This document shows, one piece after another, positions 1-8,199 of a stretch of 39,686 nucleotides of DNA. Numbering within the stretch: the first letter of the stretch is position 1; each line of letters begins with the position of its first letter. Source of the DNA: Betaproteobacteria bacterium (GTDB taxonomy: Bacteria > Bdellovibrionota_B > Oligoflexia > Silvanigrellales > Silvanigrellaceae). The position numbers and the translations under genes were made by a program. The notes below the pieces were generated by a model, which saw nothing but the letters and a program-made list of their open reading frames with translations, ran no database searches and was not told the DNA's origin. Location of the stretch: assembly GCA_016868315.1 (NCBI GenBank), contig VGHE01000017.1:1-39686 (forward strand), read 5' to 3'.

Positions 1-183
1 GTTTGCCATTTTTGCCCTATGCACCTCGGGATGAGTTGGGATTTGGGCGGGTTGCCCTGCCAGATGGCAAAGTTAGGGAAAAGTAAGGACACCGGAAGAC
101 GCAAAGGTGGGGTTGTGAAGGCTGACTGGGGTGAAATTTTCGGGAGGGTTCGATGCCCAAAGCGCTTAATTCCGCTTAGACGC
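1..183 (+). repeat. IS91-like terminal sequence, copy 1 (inverted relative to the other copies)
   Basis: Read as reverse complement, this stretch lines up along its whole length with the segments starting at 1923, 4488 and 6601. Shared blocks are the end sequence AATTAAG, CACCTTTGCGTCTTCCGGTG, and the block GGCAGGGCAACCCGCCCAAAT. It therefore seems to be the same mobile-element end in the opposite orientation, with its outer tip near 183 and the rest running off the left edge. It is the most diverged copy at the tip (GCGTCTAAGCGG in place of GCTTTTAGGCG). No intact transposase frame is present. Confidence 0.75.
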
Positions 184-284
184 AAAATAAAACCAATCAA
201 GTAATTTTTGCAGCAACCGACAACCACAGAGAAGCGAGTGATGACACACTTGCGGGATGTAAACTCAATTGTTTGGAGAAAATC

Positions 285-1661
285 ATGATTGGATTGCCCC
301 ATCGGAAGCTCGCTCTTTTCAGTGTCGTCTTTTCTGTCGCAGCAGCATCCTGCGGAAAGAAGAACAGCTCGAGCGGAGGAGATTCTGCGCCAACCGATAA
401 GCTGGCAAACAGTCTGGCGCTCGCCCTGAAAGCACGAGGGCTTTCCGAAGATCAGGCAAAGAAAATTGCAGATTCGGGAAAGGGTTTAGCAGCTTCAAGG
501 AAAGCTGCATCAGCACTCCTTCTTACCCCTCAGGCACTCAGCCCCGGCAAACCCGACAATGCCGCAGAGCGCGAGATATCGGGCTTTGTTGAGGGTGCAA
601 TTGCCGCTATCGACGATGCAGGCGTCACCGACAGGAGCAAAATCCTTGCAGTGCCCGGTACCACTGTCGAGATTGTCCTAAAAAGCTTTGCCGAGCGGAA
701 AGACGAGCTCAAGGGCAGCCTCAAGGACCTTCCCGCCGTTGTCGCGGATGCTTCCAGGAACGGATTGAAGACCTCAGGCGTTCCGCAGGACGACTTGGAT
801 GACGCACTCAGAGAGATCACAAAAGAAATTATCGAAAATCTCAATGAGACTGGACTTGAAAAGGATGATTCTGACGACGCCGCAAGCGCGGTAATCGCTG
901 AGACGATCGGCGGTCTCGACGAACTCGGCATAGAAAAAGATCTCATTGACGACTACTCCGCCTCCATCATTGCAGGTGCCATGGACGGAATTCCCAAAGA
1001 GATGCCTGTTGATGAGATCACCCTGTGGGTCAAAGAGATGTCTGAGGCTGTTGCGGATGGCATGAAAGACACAGGTCTGTCAGACGCAGAACTGGCACTG
1101 GCTATGCAGGCAGTCTCGAGGGCCGCGAGTGAATCGGTCGACGACATTGGCATCAGCAAGGATCATTGGGCGAAGATCTCCGAAGCAATGACCGAAGGGA
1201 TGGTCGCCGGACTCGACGATGCTGGCGTATCGAAAGATTATTATGATGAAGCGATTAAAGCCATTGCTCGGGGCGCAGTGGAAGGCTCGGAGGCGCTCAA
1301 TTCGGAACTTTCAGATGAAGAGCTCGAAAACTACATCCGGTCGGCAAGCAAAGGCGCTGCATCAGGCTGCGCGGAACTGAATCTGCCCAAAGACGAATGG
1401 GATGATTATGCGAAGCAAGCCGCAGAGGGAGCGGGGGCCGGACTTGCAGGCGTTAAAATTAACGACAGCTTCAAACAACAAATGGAATCGAGAATCGCTG
1501 ATGGCACGAAGGAAGGGTTGGCCGATTCCGGCCTGTCGCAGGCTGAACTCGACAAACTCCTGAATGACGCAACACTTGCTGCTGACCGGGGAGCAAGGGA
1601 AGGTGAAGTAGCGACTGACAGAAGCTCCACACAAAGTCCCCCCGACTCCGTCACCAGATAA
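285..1661 (+). CDS. Lipoprotein made of about ten 25-residue helical repeats
   Basis: The ATG at 285 is chosen over an in-frame TTG at 273 because GGAG sits seven bases before it and overlaps the TTG. The 458-residue product opens with a lipoprotein signal peptide ending AAASC-GKK and then a Ser/Gly linker, so it should be a lipid-anchored envelope protein. From about residue 163 to 441 it is built of successive units of 24 to 27 residues, each starting with a pattern like G-[LIV]-[SE]-K-D and ending in an Ala/Gly-rich helix closed by G-L-x-[DE]. The register is nearly constant, which implies a solenoid of helical hairpins. The units are acidic throughout. I do not recognise the family and no catalytic motif is visible. 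It lies alone between IS91-like remnants, so it may be part of an accessory island. Function unknown; a surface or periplasmic scaffold or binding protein is only a guess. Confidence 0.85.
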   Translation: MIGLPHRKLALFSVVFSVAAASCGKKNSSSGGDSAPTDKLANSLALALKARGLSEDQAKKIADSGKGLAASRKAASALLLTPQALSPGKPDNAAEREISGFVEGAIAAIDDAGVTDRSKILAVPGTTVEIVLKSFAERKDELKGSLKDLPAVVADASRNGLKTSGVPQDDLDDALREITKEIIENLNETGLEKDDSDDAASAVIAETIGGLDELGIEKDLIDDYSASIIAGAMDGIPKEMPVDEITLWVKEMSEAVADGMKDTGLSDAELALAMQAVSRAASESVDDIGISKDHWAKISEAMTEGMVAGLDDAGVSKDYYDEAIKAIARGAVEGSEALNSELSDEELENYIRSASKGAASGCAELNLPKDEWDDYAKQAAEGAGAGLAGVKINDSFKQQMESRIADGTKEGLADSGLSQAELDKLLNDATLAADRGAREGEVATDRSSTQSPPDSVTR

Positions 1662-1733
1662 TACTGAATCAAACACCGCAGCGGCCGTCTCCTGACTCAT
1701 CTATTAGGAGGCGGCTGCGGCTGCTTCGCCCCG

Positions 1734-1922
1734 CCTAATATTGTAGCTCCGACCGTAACAATTCCCGGAATTAAAAAAGGCCTTTCTGGACTGGTTGTCT
1801 TCATACAAAGATTCGACAGTGCAGCAAATTTAAATATCCACTTTCACGTCATTGCGCTTGATGGTCTCTCTGAAAAGAAATCAACCGGCCGTTTGAAATT
1901 TTACGCTGCGCAGGCGGCGACA
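1734..1922 (+). pseudogene. IS91-family transposase fragment containing the HUH motif
   Basis: The plus-strand frame running through 1755 encodes VVFIQRFDSAANLNIHFHVI followed by ALDGL and a later GRLKFYAAQ. This is the core of IS91/IS801-type rolling-circle transposases, whose usual text is close to FIQRFGSALNLNVHFHVLALDG. The HFH triplet at 1839-1847 is the metal-binding HUH motif. Neither the N-terminal zinc-finger part nor the catalytic Tyr region is present. The frame stops abruptly at 1923, where another IS91-like end (copy 2) has joined in the opposite orientation, so this appears to be one IS91-like element broken by another. Confidence 0.8.
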
Positions 1923-2130
1923 GCTTTTAGGCGAAATTAAGCCAATTGCTCGTTGAGTCCTCCTCAAAAATCCCCCCTGTCAGCCTTCACAACCCCGCTT
2001 TTGCGTCAGCTGGTGTCTGTGCTTTTGCTCGATTTTGCATTTTGGAAGTGCAATCCGCCCAAATCTCCACCTGTTTCTGTGTGCAGTCGCCTAAAACGGC
2101 AACTTGAGGACGTCGATTTTGAACGTCCGG
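1923..2130 (-). repeat. IS91-like terminal sequence, copy 2
   Basis: Begins with GCTTTTAGGCGAAATTAAG exactly like the copies at 4488 and 6601 and follows them, with substitutions, to about 2080. Around 2102 a further block (ACTTGAGGACGTCGATTTTG) matches the transposase C-terminal coding part of the copy at 6601, but the sequence between the two blocks is shortened. The copy is thus internally deleted and cannot encode a transposase. From about 2130 to 2589 I see no gene. An open frame there on the plus strand has no family resemblance or ribosome binding site. Confidence 0.75.
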
Positions 2131-2589
2131 TTTCACAAGTCGATCTTTTCGCCACAACCCCTGAGTCGATGGGTGGTCAAACACAATCCTCTCGCATTGA
2201 GTCAAGCAGCCTATCCTTATTTGATTCAATTTCGCCAAGGCGTATGTGGATTGTTTCAGGTTTGATGTCGTCTCATTTTGTTGATCACACTTTTGCTGGC
2301 GCTGATCCAAAACTGCAAATTTCTGAAGTGGATGTATTACGTGGGCGAGTGAATCTGCCTGACGGAAAAAGCGTCCGCCTTGATGATTGGCAATCAAATC
2401 TAAATTCTCTCATCGAACCAGCTGACTGGCAGTGAGAGGTTGCTTGGTTGGAACAGCCAATTGTGATTGACGCTCGAAAAGGCACAGTAGGTCGGTCTAA
2501 TTCAATAAATTTAAATACCATCAGGGTGAATGACAGCTCATTGAAGGAATGAACTCCAATCACTCATCCCCAAACGGGGTGTGAATAAT

Positions 2590-4089
2590 TCATCGAAAGA
2601 TAAATCTGAGTCCTGTGAAAATAACTTTGTCTTCGCAACTCATAGCTAAATTCACATAGCCTGTTAATTTATCGGTGAAAGCATAAGATCCACCAACTTC
2701 ACCATTAGGGCACGCTCTTACATTTGAGGTGCCATCCACACTGACTGCCGTCACACCTCCGCCGGCAGTCAATTTCAATCGGTCGCTGATGGCTTGTTCA
2801 AGGAGAACTCGACCCAGCAACTTGCTATGATCTTTCATTACCGAAGTGTTTGCAGACAAAAGCAGAAGGTGCAGGTAAGTTTTATCACTTCCCAGCCGAA
2901 TCTTTGAGCCGATGGAGATCTTGGTCGAAGGACCCTTAAATAACGTTGCAAAAAACTCGTTAGGGCCGGAACGAAGAATTGTCTGGAGCATCACAGTGTC
3001 GAGCGAAAATATTTTCTCGCTGGCATCGAATTCACTTTTTGAGAGCATCATGTTTTGCATAAAATACTGAGCTCCCGTGATGAATGGAATTTCGTAGCCC
3101 CTCGCCTGAACTCCAGCGAGTCCAATTTCCAATGATGTATTTTCACTTAACACCTTCACCAGCGCTGCCTTCACGTAGGTAGTGAGTTGATACCCTGCGA
3201 GCTGTTCAACTGCGTCATTCATTAACTTGGCATTTTGAACTGCAGTGCGTCCATTGGTGTTTTCAGGAACTGCTCTGAGGTTTCCCTTGCCTGCTTGGAA
3301 ATAGAAAAAGATACGGTTTTTATCAGAAACGTTACCGATGGTCACTATGAAACGCTCGAAGGTTTCGCGCAGCTGAAGCGTTTCTTGTCTGTGAATAGCT
3401 TCTCGTTTGGCTGCTTCAATTTGCTTTTCTATCTCCTCTTGCTTTTCTCTAATCTTTCCGTCGATGGCGGCGTCGATAACTTCTTTTTTATAGTCAAAAA
3501 TAATTTCAACAAACGGTGCGATGACTGCGCGAAGGGCGGGATCAGCATCATATGTGCTGCGTGGTATGTTGCTGTGAACTAGGATCCCGCCTAAAATTGC
3601 GTTCTTTGCGATTGCATACTGCGCAGCCTGGGCTGCTGCTCGTGCGGCTTCGAGCTTTTCCGCAGACATTTTACGCGCTGCGTTAATTTGAACGTTGAGT
3701 TCACGCATGGCCACTTCTTTAACAGCGAGAACTCCGGCGACCGAAAACGTGAGGTCGATTCTAAAAATTTGTCTTTGAGTAAACTCCGCTCGTTTTTGTC
3801 CATTCGTGATTGCTGCGATGACGTCGGGTGCTGACATCGTTCCGATGATTGGAATTCCAATGTGGGCTTCGTCCCAGTTGTAATCTATTTGACCATTTAT
3901 GAAACCACCGCTGACATCAATCAACGCTTTTGAGTCGAGTGTTGGACCTAATTTCCATGCTTCACCACTGGTTTGCCGGGAGTTTTGGGTCGTCGTTTCG
4001 TGGCTGCGGTTTGGATTTTTGCAACCCAGCAAAAGAAGGTGACTCATACAAATTAATAGTCCACTGATGCACAAAGTTCTCATCGCCAT
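2590..4089 (-). CDS. Lipoprotein with central coiled coil and beta-rich C-terminus
   Basis: The start at 4089 is preceded by GAGG eight bases away. The 499-residue product has a lipoprotein signal peptide ending LLLLGC-KNPN, so it should be lipid-anchored. Residues of roughly 120 to 240 are rich in Ala, Glu, Lys and Gln (for example KQEEIEKQIEAAKREA) and look like long helices or a coiled coil. The last 110 residues alternate hydrophobic and polar positions with Gly turns and finish GLRFIFR, suggesting beta strands of an outer-membrane or barrel-like domain. I do not recognise the family. It is flanked on both sides by mobile-element debris and has no operon partner. A surface protein is plausible from its architecture only. 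Confidence 0.8.
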   Translation of the reverse strand: MAMRTLCISGLLICMSHLLLLGCKNPNRSHETTTQNSRQTSGEAWKLGPTLDSKALIDVSGGFINGQIDYNWDEAHIGIPIIGTMSAPDVIAAITNGQKRAEFTQRQIFRIDLTFSVAGVLAVKEVAMRELNVQINAARKMSAEKLEAARAAAQAAQYAIAKNAILGGILVHSNIPRSTYDADPALRAVIAPFVEIIFDYKKEVIDAAIDGKIREKQEEIEKQIEAAKREAIHRQETLQLRETFERFIVTIGNVSDKNRIFFYFQAGKGNLRAVPENTNGRTAVQNAKLMNDAVEQLAGYQLTTYVKAALVKVLSENTSLEIGLAGVQARGYEIPFITGAQYFMQNMMLSKSEFDASEKIFSLDTVMLQTILRSGPNEFFATLFKGPSTKISIGSKIRLGSDKTYLHLLLLSANTSVMKDHSKLLGRVLLEQAISDRLKLTAGGGVTAVSVDGTSNVRACPNGEVGGSYAFTDKLTGYVNLAMSCEDKVIFTGLRFIFR

Positions 4090-4310
4090 TGAACATGCCT
4101 CAACAGTATCTGTTTTTGTTTAATCACAATTGATGATTCCAACCGACAAAGCGTCTTCGGCAATCCGACAATATCGTCGAGATAAATAGAATCCTTGAGT
4201 TGAAAGCGCAGTCTTTTTATTACCAATCGAAAATGTCAGGGGTTATCTCCCAAGCGATACTGTCAGGTGCGAGGTTTAAACTCCCCCATTCCAGGGAAAA
4301 GGGAGGGGGC

Positions 4311-4487
4311 ATGGCCAAGAAGGGTCTACTCGTGTCAGCTGACGATCAAATCCGCTACGAAAGCGTACAGTCCTATCTTCAAGGGGAAATGTCTCTGTTG
4401 GAACTGGCCTCCGTCCTCAAGCTCACGGAGAGGCAGACATACCGAGTGGTCGCCAAGGTCAAAAAAATGGTCCCAAGAGTGTCTTTC
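4311..4487 (+). pseudogene. Truncated ISNCY-like transposase (N-terminal helix-turn-helix only)
   Basis: The ATG at 4311 follows a strong GGGAGGGGG. The frame reads about 59 residues of the type MAKKGLLVSADDQIRY followed by a helix-turn-helix with LTERQTYRVVAKV. This resembles the N-terminus of ISNCY/IS1202- and IS481-type transposases (consensus like EAAxxLGLSxRQxxRLxxR). Only this DNA-binding segment remains. At 4488 the reading frame runs into the IS91-like end and terminates five codons later. The upstream 80 bases contain two TGTCAGG motifs and may be the left end of the element. Not functional as a transposase. Confidence 0.6.
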
Positions 4488-4675
4488 GCTTTTAGGCGAA
4501 ATTAAGCCAATTGCGCCTTGAGTCCTCCTCAAAATTCCACCTCAGCCAGCCCGCTGAACCCCACCTTTGCGTCTTCCGGTGTCCGTGCTTTTGCTCAATT
4601 TTGCCATTTGGCAGGGCAACCCGCCCAAATCTCCACCCATCCCGAGCTGTGTGGGTCAAAAATGGCAAACACCCT
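4488..4675 (-). repeat. IS91-like terminal sequence, copy 3
   Basis: Starts with the 19-base tip GCTTTTAGGCGAAATTAAG, and from about 4540 to 4616 is almost identical to 6650-6727. Further right it follows copy 1 (reverse complement) through AACCCGCCCAAATCTCCA to TCAAAAATGGCAAAC at 4675. It interrupts the ISNCY-like fragment. From 4676 to 4959 I find no gene or clear remnant; a minus-strand open frame there simply reads out through the repeat. Confidence 0.8.
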
Positions 4676-4959
4676 CCGTCCTCGGCCAGTTTGGATAACT
4701 GCGCGAGAGCGTCTCAAATGCCGTCTGCTCATCACCATAAAACACTCTTCACACACCCTCCTTAGGTTCGGCTGCCTATCAGCCAACTTCAGAAAGAGAT
4801 TTAAATAAGGATATAACGTTGTCATGAAATCCGCTGCACGCGACAAATCCCTAATAGAGCAAGAAGCAGTCGTGCCATTTTTTCGGCACACACGCCATCC
4901 ATCAGAACCATGAAAATGCTACCAACAAGTCTATCACGCTGTAGTGACTGGAGTGTCCC

Positions 4960-6150
4960 ATGAGTCCAAGAACTAAAAAAGTTGCCTTATCGTTCGCGGC
5001 ATTTTCTCTGATTTTCGCCTGTGTCAAACGAACCTACAACACACAGAACAAGTCCACCTCCGAGCTGCCGGCCCTGCGAGGTGTCGAGAGCGAATATTCC
5101 ACTGAAGCCTTTGCAAAACTAGATGAACAGACACAACTCCACACCTACTCGAGAGCGTGTGAGCGAAAACTCGGTCGTATCCCCAAAGTGGATTGCAGTG
5201 CAGGGTTAGAGGTTCCCGTCGGGGTGACCAATGCGGATGGGTTTCAGCCCCATGGACGCACCGCGTTGCACTATAACGGAAGCTGGAATGATGAGCGAAC
5301 GTGCGATAGGCCCTCGTTTCTGCTTTCGGCCATTTCCAGCAGCGGCTCTTGTGCGCCCTTCTCGCGCGTGGGTCGGATCAAGCCGCAGGACGGATTCAAC
5401 ACGGAGTGGGTGTTTGTTTGCCGCAGATACTTTGATCGCCCTGTGGGTTCCACAAGGTACGATGACGTCAACCTCATAGGCTATGATCGATCCACAGGTG
5501 CAACCTGCTTTTTTAACTCAAAGGTAAATGAAGAACCCCCCACGTCCGAGGCCACCGATAAAGCGGTGGATGTGGCAACGATTCCAGAAGTCAGCGCGCC
5601 AGACAGTCTAAAGTTTTATCAAACGCTGAAACTCAATGCATCGGAGGCACGCTGCGTTTCCTGTCATGCGTCGCACCCTTGGTTGCGGACACCCTATCTC
5701 CAGCAGGTGAAATGGGGCGATGAGCCCGTGGTCCCAGCCATGAGCGCGAAAGACCCCTATTACTTGGTTGCATCCAACTATATGGAAGCTGTTCACACAC
5801 AAAAGTGGACGCCTAAGGTTTTGACCTCACCTGAAGCCAAAGTGTGCAGCGGCTGCCACAGAATTGGAGGCGATGTGTACGCCTCCTATATCGCTCCCGC
5901 TGCCGTTGGTATCTCTGAAGGCCTGAAGGGCCAAGAAGACAAGCATTTCCCCCCGAAGTTCACGGATCACGTGAAAAAATTCCCAAATAATCTTCACTTT
6001 GAATTGGGGCGAAACATTTTTCCAGCGCCAAAAAGTAAGGACGATTGGCTCAAAAGTCGTCAAAAAATGGCTGCCGATTTCATTCTCATCTGTGGCCGTG
6101 ACTCCGGAGAAAAATGCCTCTGGGACACGAACGAAATCCTCCCCCATTGA
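4960..6150 (+). CDS. Lipoprotein with two CXXCH haem-binding motifs
   Basis: GGAG lies six bases before the ATG. The 396-residue product has a signal peptide ending LIFAC-VKRTYN, predicting a lipid-anchored envelope protein. Two cytochrome c-type haem attachment motifs are visible: CVSCH at residues 232-236 and CSGCH at 296-300, both in the C-terminal half. The N-terminal half is Cys-containing and of unknown fold, with the segment GFQPHGRTALHYNGSW. It could be a di-haem electron-transfer lipoprotein, but the family is not one I recognise and the haem claim rests on the motifs alone. After the lipobox it carries C-V-K-R-T-Y-N then S-E-L, a pattern shared with three other lipoproteins in this window. 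It is monocistronic and flanked by IS remnants. Confidence 0.8.
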   Translation: MSPRTKKVALSFAAFSLIFACVKRTYNTQNKSTSELPALRGVESEYSTEAFAKLDEQTQLHTYSRACERKLGRIPKVDCSAGLEVPVGVTNADGFQPHGRTALHYNGSWNDERTCDRPSFLLSAISSSGSCAPFSRVGRIKPQDGFNTEWVFVCRRYFDRPVGSTRYDDVNLIGYDRSTGATCFFNSKVNEEPPTSEATDKAVDVATIPEVSAPDSLKFYQTLKLNASEARCVSCHASHPWLRTPYLQQVKWGDEPVVPAMSAKDPYYLVASNYMEAVHTQKWTPKVLTSPEAKVCSGCHRIGGDVYASYIAPAAVGISEGLKGQEDKHFPPKFTDHVKKFPNNLHFELGRNIFPAPKSKDDWLKSRQKMAADFILICGRDSGEKCLWDTNEILPH

Positions 6151-6249
6151 TTGTTCCTAGCGCAGCAAGAATGGAGCCGCCTTCACGCAAGCAAGCTTCC
6201 TCGCGCCTTAAATTTTAGCGAATCTCTATACACGTCTTTGAATGTTTGA

Positions 6250-6600
6250 TCTTCACTGATAGAACTGCCCCTCTCATCGATTGACTCACCTGACTCACAA
6301 AGAGGGCTCATTGATGCACTGCTTGAAGGAACTCTTTCGCCGAATTTCCTGTCTTTCGACGACGACTGTAGACGAGCATATTACTGTCACGACAATTGCA
6401 TCGCTGAAAAATTTCGTCGTTCTTTGAATGAGGAGAGTGCTGAGCTTTTTCAAACTGCGACCGCAGTGCGTCTAAAATCTAATCACCCCATGACTGACTT
6501 TCATTCAATCGCAAACGCCACTCGAACAAATATACAAAATCGAACATCCTCGGCGGTTTTCCGCTGTGGGGTTGGTCGATGCATGCATGCCAGAGTGTGG
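6250..6600 (+). pseudogene. Gene fragment truncated by IS91-like insertion, unknown product
   Basis: The frame is open from 6250 to the insertion point at 6600 and has protein-like composition, including SFDDDCRRAYYCHDNCIAEK. It has no ATG start with a ribosome binding site; a TTG at 6424 is the only start. The frame then continues only as AFRRN and stop inside the IS91-like end. It may be the inner piece of a gene whose two ends have been lost, or chance. No family recognised. The rest of 6151-6249 shows nothing. Confidence 0.3.
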
Positions 6601-6980
6601 GCTTTTAGGCGAAATTAAGCTCTTTGCGCATCGCTTCCTTCCGAAAATTCCACCTCAGCCAGCCCGCTGAACCCCACCTTTGCGTCTTCCGGTGTCCGTG
6701 CTTTTGCTCAATTTTGCCATTTGGCAGGCAACCCGCCCTTCCAATCGCTGCTGCAATCAAACAATGGACTGGAGCGGGCTGGTCCGATGGGCGGCGCCCG
6801 GACGGGTAGACCCAGTGCGCGCAGAGTGGTTGAGATTGTCGGTTGGTCAAACACCACGCCTACGAGTTTCATGCGCCCGCCGCATTTATCACACTTGAGG
6901 ACGTCGATTTTGAAAGTGCGTTTGAGAAGTTGTGCCCAGGAGATGTTCGTCGGCTTGTCTGGCAGAGACCTCCTGTGCGG
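6601..6980 (-). mobile_element. IS91-family remnant, copy 4, with transposase C-terminus
   Basis: The left tip is the same GCTTTTAGGCGAAATTAAG as in copies 2 and 3. On the minus strand, 6980 down to about 6711 encodes ISWAQLLKRTFKIDVLKCDK followed by CGGRMKLVGVV and later LGLPVRAPPIGPAR. This is the typical C-terminal part of IS91/ISCR-like transposases (WAxLLxRVFxIDVxxCPxCGGRxxxIA). The catalytic region is missing, so the element is a dead 3' remnant. The orientation is transposase 3' end towards the conserved tip, as expected if the tip is the element end lying downstream of the gene. Its right border cuts into the gene fragment at 6970-7297. Confidence 0.8.
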
Positions 6981-7297
6981 TGGACGTTGGTGATGAGAAG
7001 CTTGTATATCAGGTGACACCGGTGGGAAGCGATACAAGCACTCTGCACTTGCAAACCTACCAGGTGAGGCCAAGCGTGGGTATGCAATTGCTCTCAAGCG
7101 AGGAGCTCAAACTGCAAATGAAGTCAGACGCAAATTCCGGAAGCAAATATATTGCGGACAATGAGCGCGGTTCCATTGCTCTCTGGCTTTCAGAAGCACG
7201 CAGCGGTGAAGCAGTGTCTGCAAAATTGGCCCATAAGCTTCCCTCGGGAGCGTACGTGGGCAACCAGGCGCAGATCGAAGGCTCGTGTAAAATCTGA
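6970..7297 (+). pseudogene. 3' fragment of a secreted-type protein gene, beheaded by the IS91 remnant
   Basis: An open frame ending at 7297 encodes about 100 residues with a coherent polar composition, beginning SCAVDVGDEKLVYQVTPVG and ending GNQAQIEGSCKI. It contains one Cys near each end, as in disulfide-closed exported domains. It lacks any start codon with a ribosome binding site, and its upstream sequence is transposase DNA on the other strand, so its 5' part seems to have been replaced. A strong terminator follows at once, which supports that this was once the end of a transcription unit. Family not recognised. Confidence 0.55.
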
Positions 7298-7324
7298 TAG
7301 AGCTGTTTGGACTTAAATTCAGCG

Positions 7325-7355
7325 GCTCAGCGCGAGAGCGCTGGGCTTTTTTTTT
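7325..7355 (+). terminator. Rho-independent terminator
   Basis: Arms GCTCAGCGC (7325-7333) and GCGCTGGGC (7338-7346) pair over nine positions with one G-T wobble around a GAGA tetraloop, followed by nine Ts. It closes the fragment at 6970-7297 and insulates the peptidase gene at 7380. Confidence 0.9.
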
Positions 7356-7379
7356 GCATAGCAGGGGAGCATAGGCGCT

Positions 7380-8030
7380 TTGTCGAATCCAATACCCAAG
7401 CTCGTTCTACACAGTGACCAGACCTTCGAGTTGACGGGAGCCCGTGACGCTGAGCTCCTGCGTTCACTCTCCGGCAAAAAGAATCCGAAGATTGTCTATC
7501 TGGGCTCGACATCAAACGCGCGCCGAAAAGTCTTCGACGACTGCCGAAAATACTATGAAAAGATTGGGTTTACTGACGTTCAGTTGCTTGAACCAGAACA
7601 GGCGAACAACGATGAAAAGTCAATCGCATTCAAAAACAGTGACGTCGTGCATCTGTCTGGTGGCGAGGTCATACCCTTTGCAGAGCGACTTCGAGCCACC
7701 GGCTGTGACCATCTTCTCAAGGAATTTGTGCAGCGCGGAGGAGTTGTCATTGGAGTCAGTGCAGGAGCGATGATCCTGGGAAGCACATTCAAAACATCAG
7801 CGCTCTTTAGGGAAAAAGGATTTTTCGTAGGGCTGGGACTCTACGACTTCGAAATCATCCCTCACGCTTCAGAAATGTTTCCAAAAAAAGATGCGGTTAA
7901 AAATTTCGCTGAAAAGAACAAAGTGAACATCTATACGCTGAATGATGGCGACGTTCTTGTCGTTCAGGGAAAGAAGATTAAGGTTATGGGCAACGTCGAT
8001 TTCTTCAGAAGCTCGCTGCCACTCAAATAA
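7380..8030 (+). CDS. Peptidase S51 (PepE/cyanophycinase-like)
   Basis: A TTG start at 7380 is preceded by GGGGAG about ten bases upstream; no better ATG exists. The 216-residue length fits aspartyl dipeptidase PepE and related S51 serine peptidases. The nucleophile elbow is GVVIGVSAGAMIL with Ser127, and the preceding VVHLSGGEVIPFAERL matches the glycine-rich strand of the family. S51 enzymes act in the cytoplasm on Asp-X dipeptides or on cyanophycin/beta-aspartyl bonds, but the substrate cannot be told from sequence. There is no signal peptide, unlike most neighbours. The gene stands alone between a terminator and the metal operon at 8200. Confidence 0.8.
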   Translation: MSNPIPKLVLHSDQTFELTGARDAELLRSLSGKKNPKIVYLGSTSNARRKVFDDCRKYYEKIGFTDVQLLEPEQANNDEKSIAFKNSDVVHLSGGEVIPFAERLRATGCDHLLKEFVQRGGVVIGVSAGAMILGSTFKTSALFREKGFFVGLGLYDFEIIPHASEMFPKKDAVKNFAEKNKVNIYTLNDGDVLVVQGKKIKVMGNVDFFRSSLPLK

Positions 8031-8199
8031 ATCCATAACTATAAATATCTATCGGTAGCCAGTGACCACAGTTGACCGACGTTCGAAAAATTGCGCCGTC
8101 TTCAGTGTCGTTCTTCCCATGCGTTAAATTTACGTTTCACCAAGCACTTTCACAGTCCCATCACTTCCCATATGATATAAATTCCATAGGGGAGAATTT

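Noticed and set aside
530-1159. Antisense frames opposite the helical-repeat lipoprotein
   Set aside because: They arise from the strong codon bias of the real gene and have no start signals.
1674-1723. GC-rich inverted repeat after the first lipoprotein gene
   Set aside because: The stem is imperfect and no T-run follows, so I do not call it a terminator.
1953-2435. Long plus-strand open frame downstream of the repeat-lipoprotein gene
   Set aside because: It begins inside the IS91-like end, has no ribosome site and no recognisable domain; it seems to be read through decayed mobile DNA.
4595-4891. 98-codon minus-strand frame
   Set aside because: Its C-terminal part is the IS91-like end and the rest has no family resemblance or clear start signal.
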